Assembly (NCBI GenBank): GCA_937967755.1
Contig: CALBTA010000590.1
Span: forward strand, 1-5,608
DNA from: an uncultured Planctomycetaceae bacterium
GTDB taxonomy: Bacteria > Planctomycetota > Planctomycetia > Pirellulales > Pirellulaceae
Direction of reading: 5' to 3'
Length of the DNA stretch: 5,608 bases
Position numbers and translations under genes: made by a program. The notes under the pieces are model-generated. The model saw only the letters and a program-made list of their open reading frames with translations, searched no databases and was not told where the DNA came from. This document shows positions 5,579 to 5,608 of the stretch, piece by piece. Numbering within the stretch: position 1 is the stretch's first letter; each line of letters starts with the position of its first letter.

Positions 5579-5608
5579 GTTGTGCGGAAAGTGTTGATCC
5601 GGAAACTT

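Larger units (their letters stand above)
5123..5608. other. Gene-poor region of 486 bases
   Basis: No reading frame here looks like protein. The frames open on either strand are Arg/Ser/Trp-rich, lack family motifs and have no ribosome site. I see no tRNA, no terminator with a T tract after the TPR gene, and no insertion-sequence ends. What it holds is a cluster of three ATTCGCG units (5150-5175), a small hairpin (5490-5507) and an inverted repeat (5549-5578). Confidence 0.6.

Overview
The window looks like chromosomal DNA from a planctomycete, probably of the Pirellulales type. This is inferred from three things. The C-terminal TPR block of the last gene has the wording typical of planctomycete TPR proteins (WLLATCPEGKYRDG, then a NWEDPLYFDALAAAYAETGDFEKAVHWQ-like stretch). 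The same protein has an F-G-L-R-x-L-L-L motif leading into its N-terminal membrane segment. There is also a small secreted protein built of YYAP repeats. The DNA is moderately GC-rich, genes are loosely spaced with 90-490 base gaps, and most starts lack a strong Shine-Dalgarno sequence.

Layout. The left edge (1-235) carries an open minus-strand frame that runs off the window and is probably the 5' part of an unidentified helical protein. Next come three minus-strand genes for exported or envelope proteins: an HtrA/Deg-family serine protease with one PDZ domain (375-1577), a small secreted YYAP-repeat protein (1812-2207), and a Tat-exported calcineurin-like metallophosphoesterase (2422-3342). 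An 87-base divergent region with a good sigma70-type promoter separates the phosphoesterase from a plus-strand gene for an 80-residue acidic protein (3430-3672). That protein resembles the N-terminal module of a family of small HTH proteins but has no HTH. A membrane-anchored TPR protein follows (3878-5122). The last 486 bases contain no gene I can support, only short repeats and weak inverted repeats.

How the genes work together. Four of the five complete genes encode proteins predicted to act at or beyond the cytoplasmic membrane, but I see no tight operon: every gap between co-directional genes exceeds 130 bases. The protease is probably a general envelope quality-control enzyme. Nothing directly ties the others into one pathway. 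No rRNA, tRNA, CRISPR array, insertion sequence or recognisable mobile element is visible. The less explained items are the YYAP protein, the HTH-less small protein, and the unknown cysteine-containing domain between the membrane anchor and the TPRs of the last protein.
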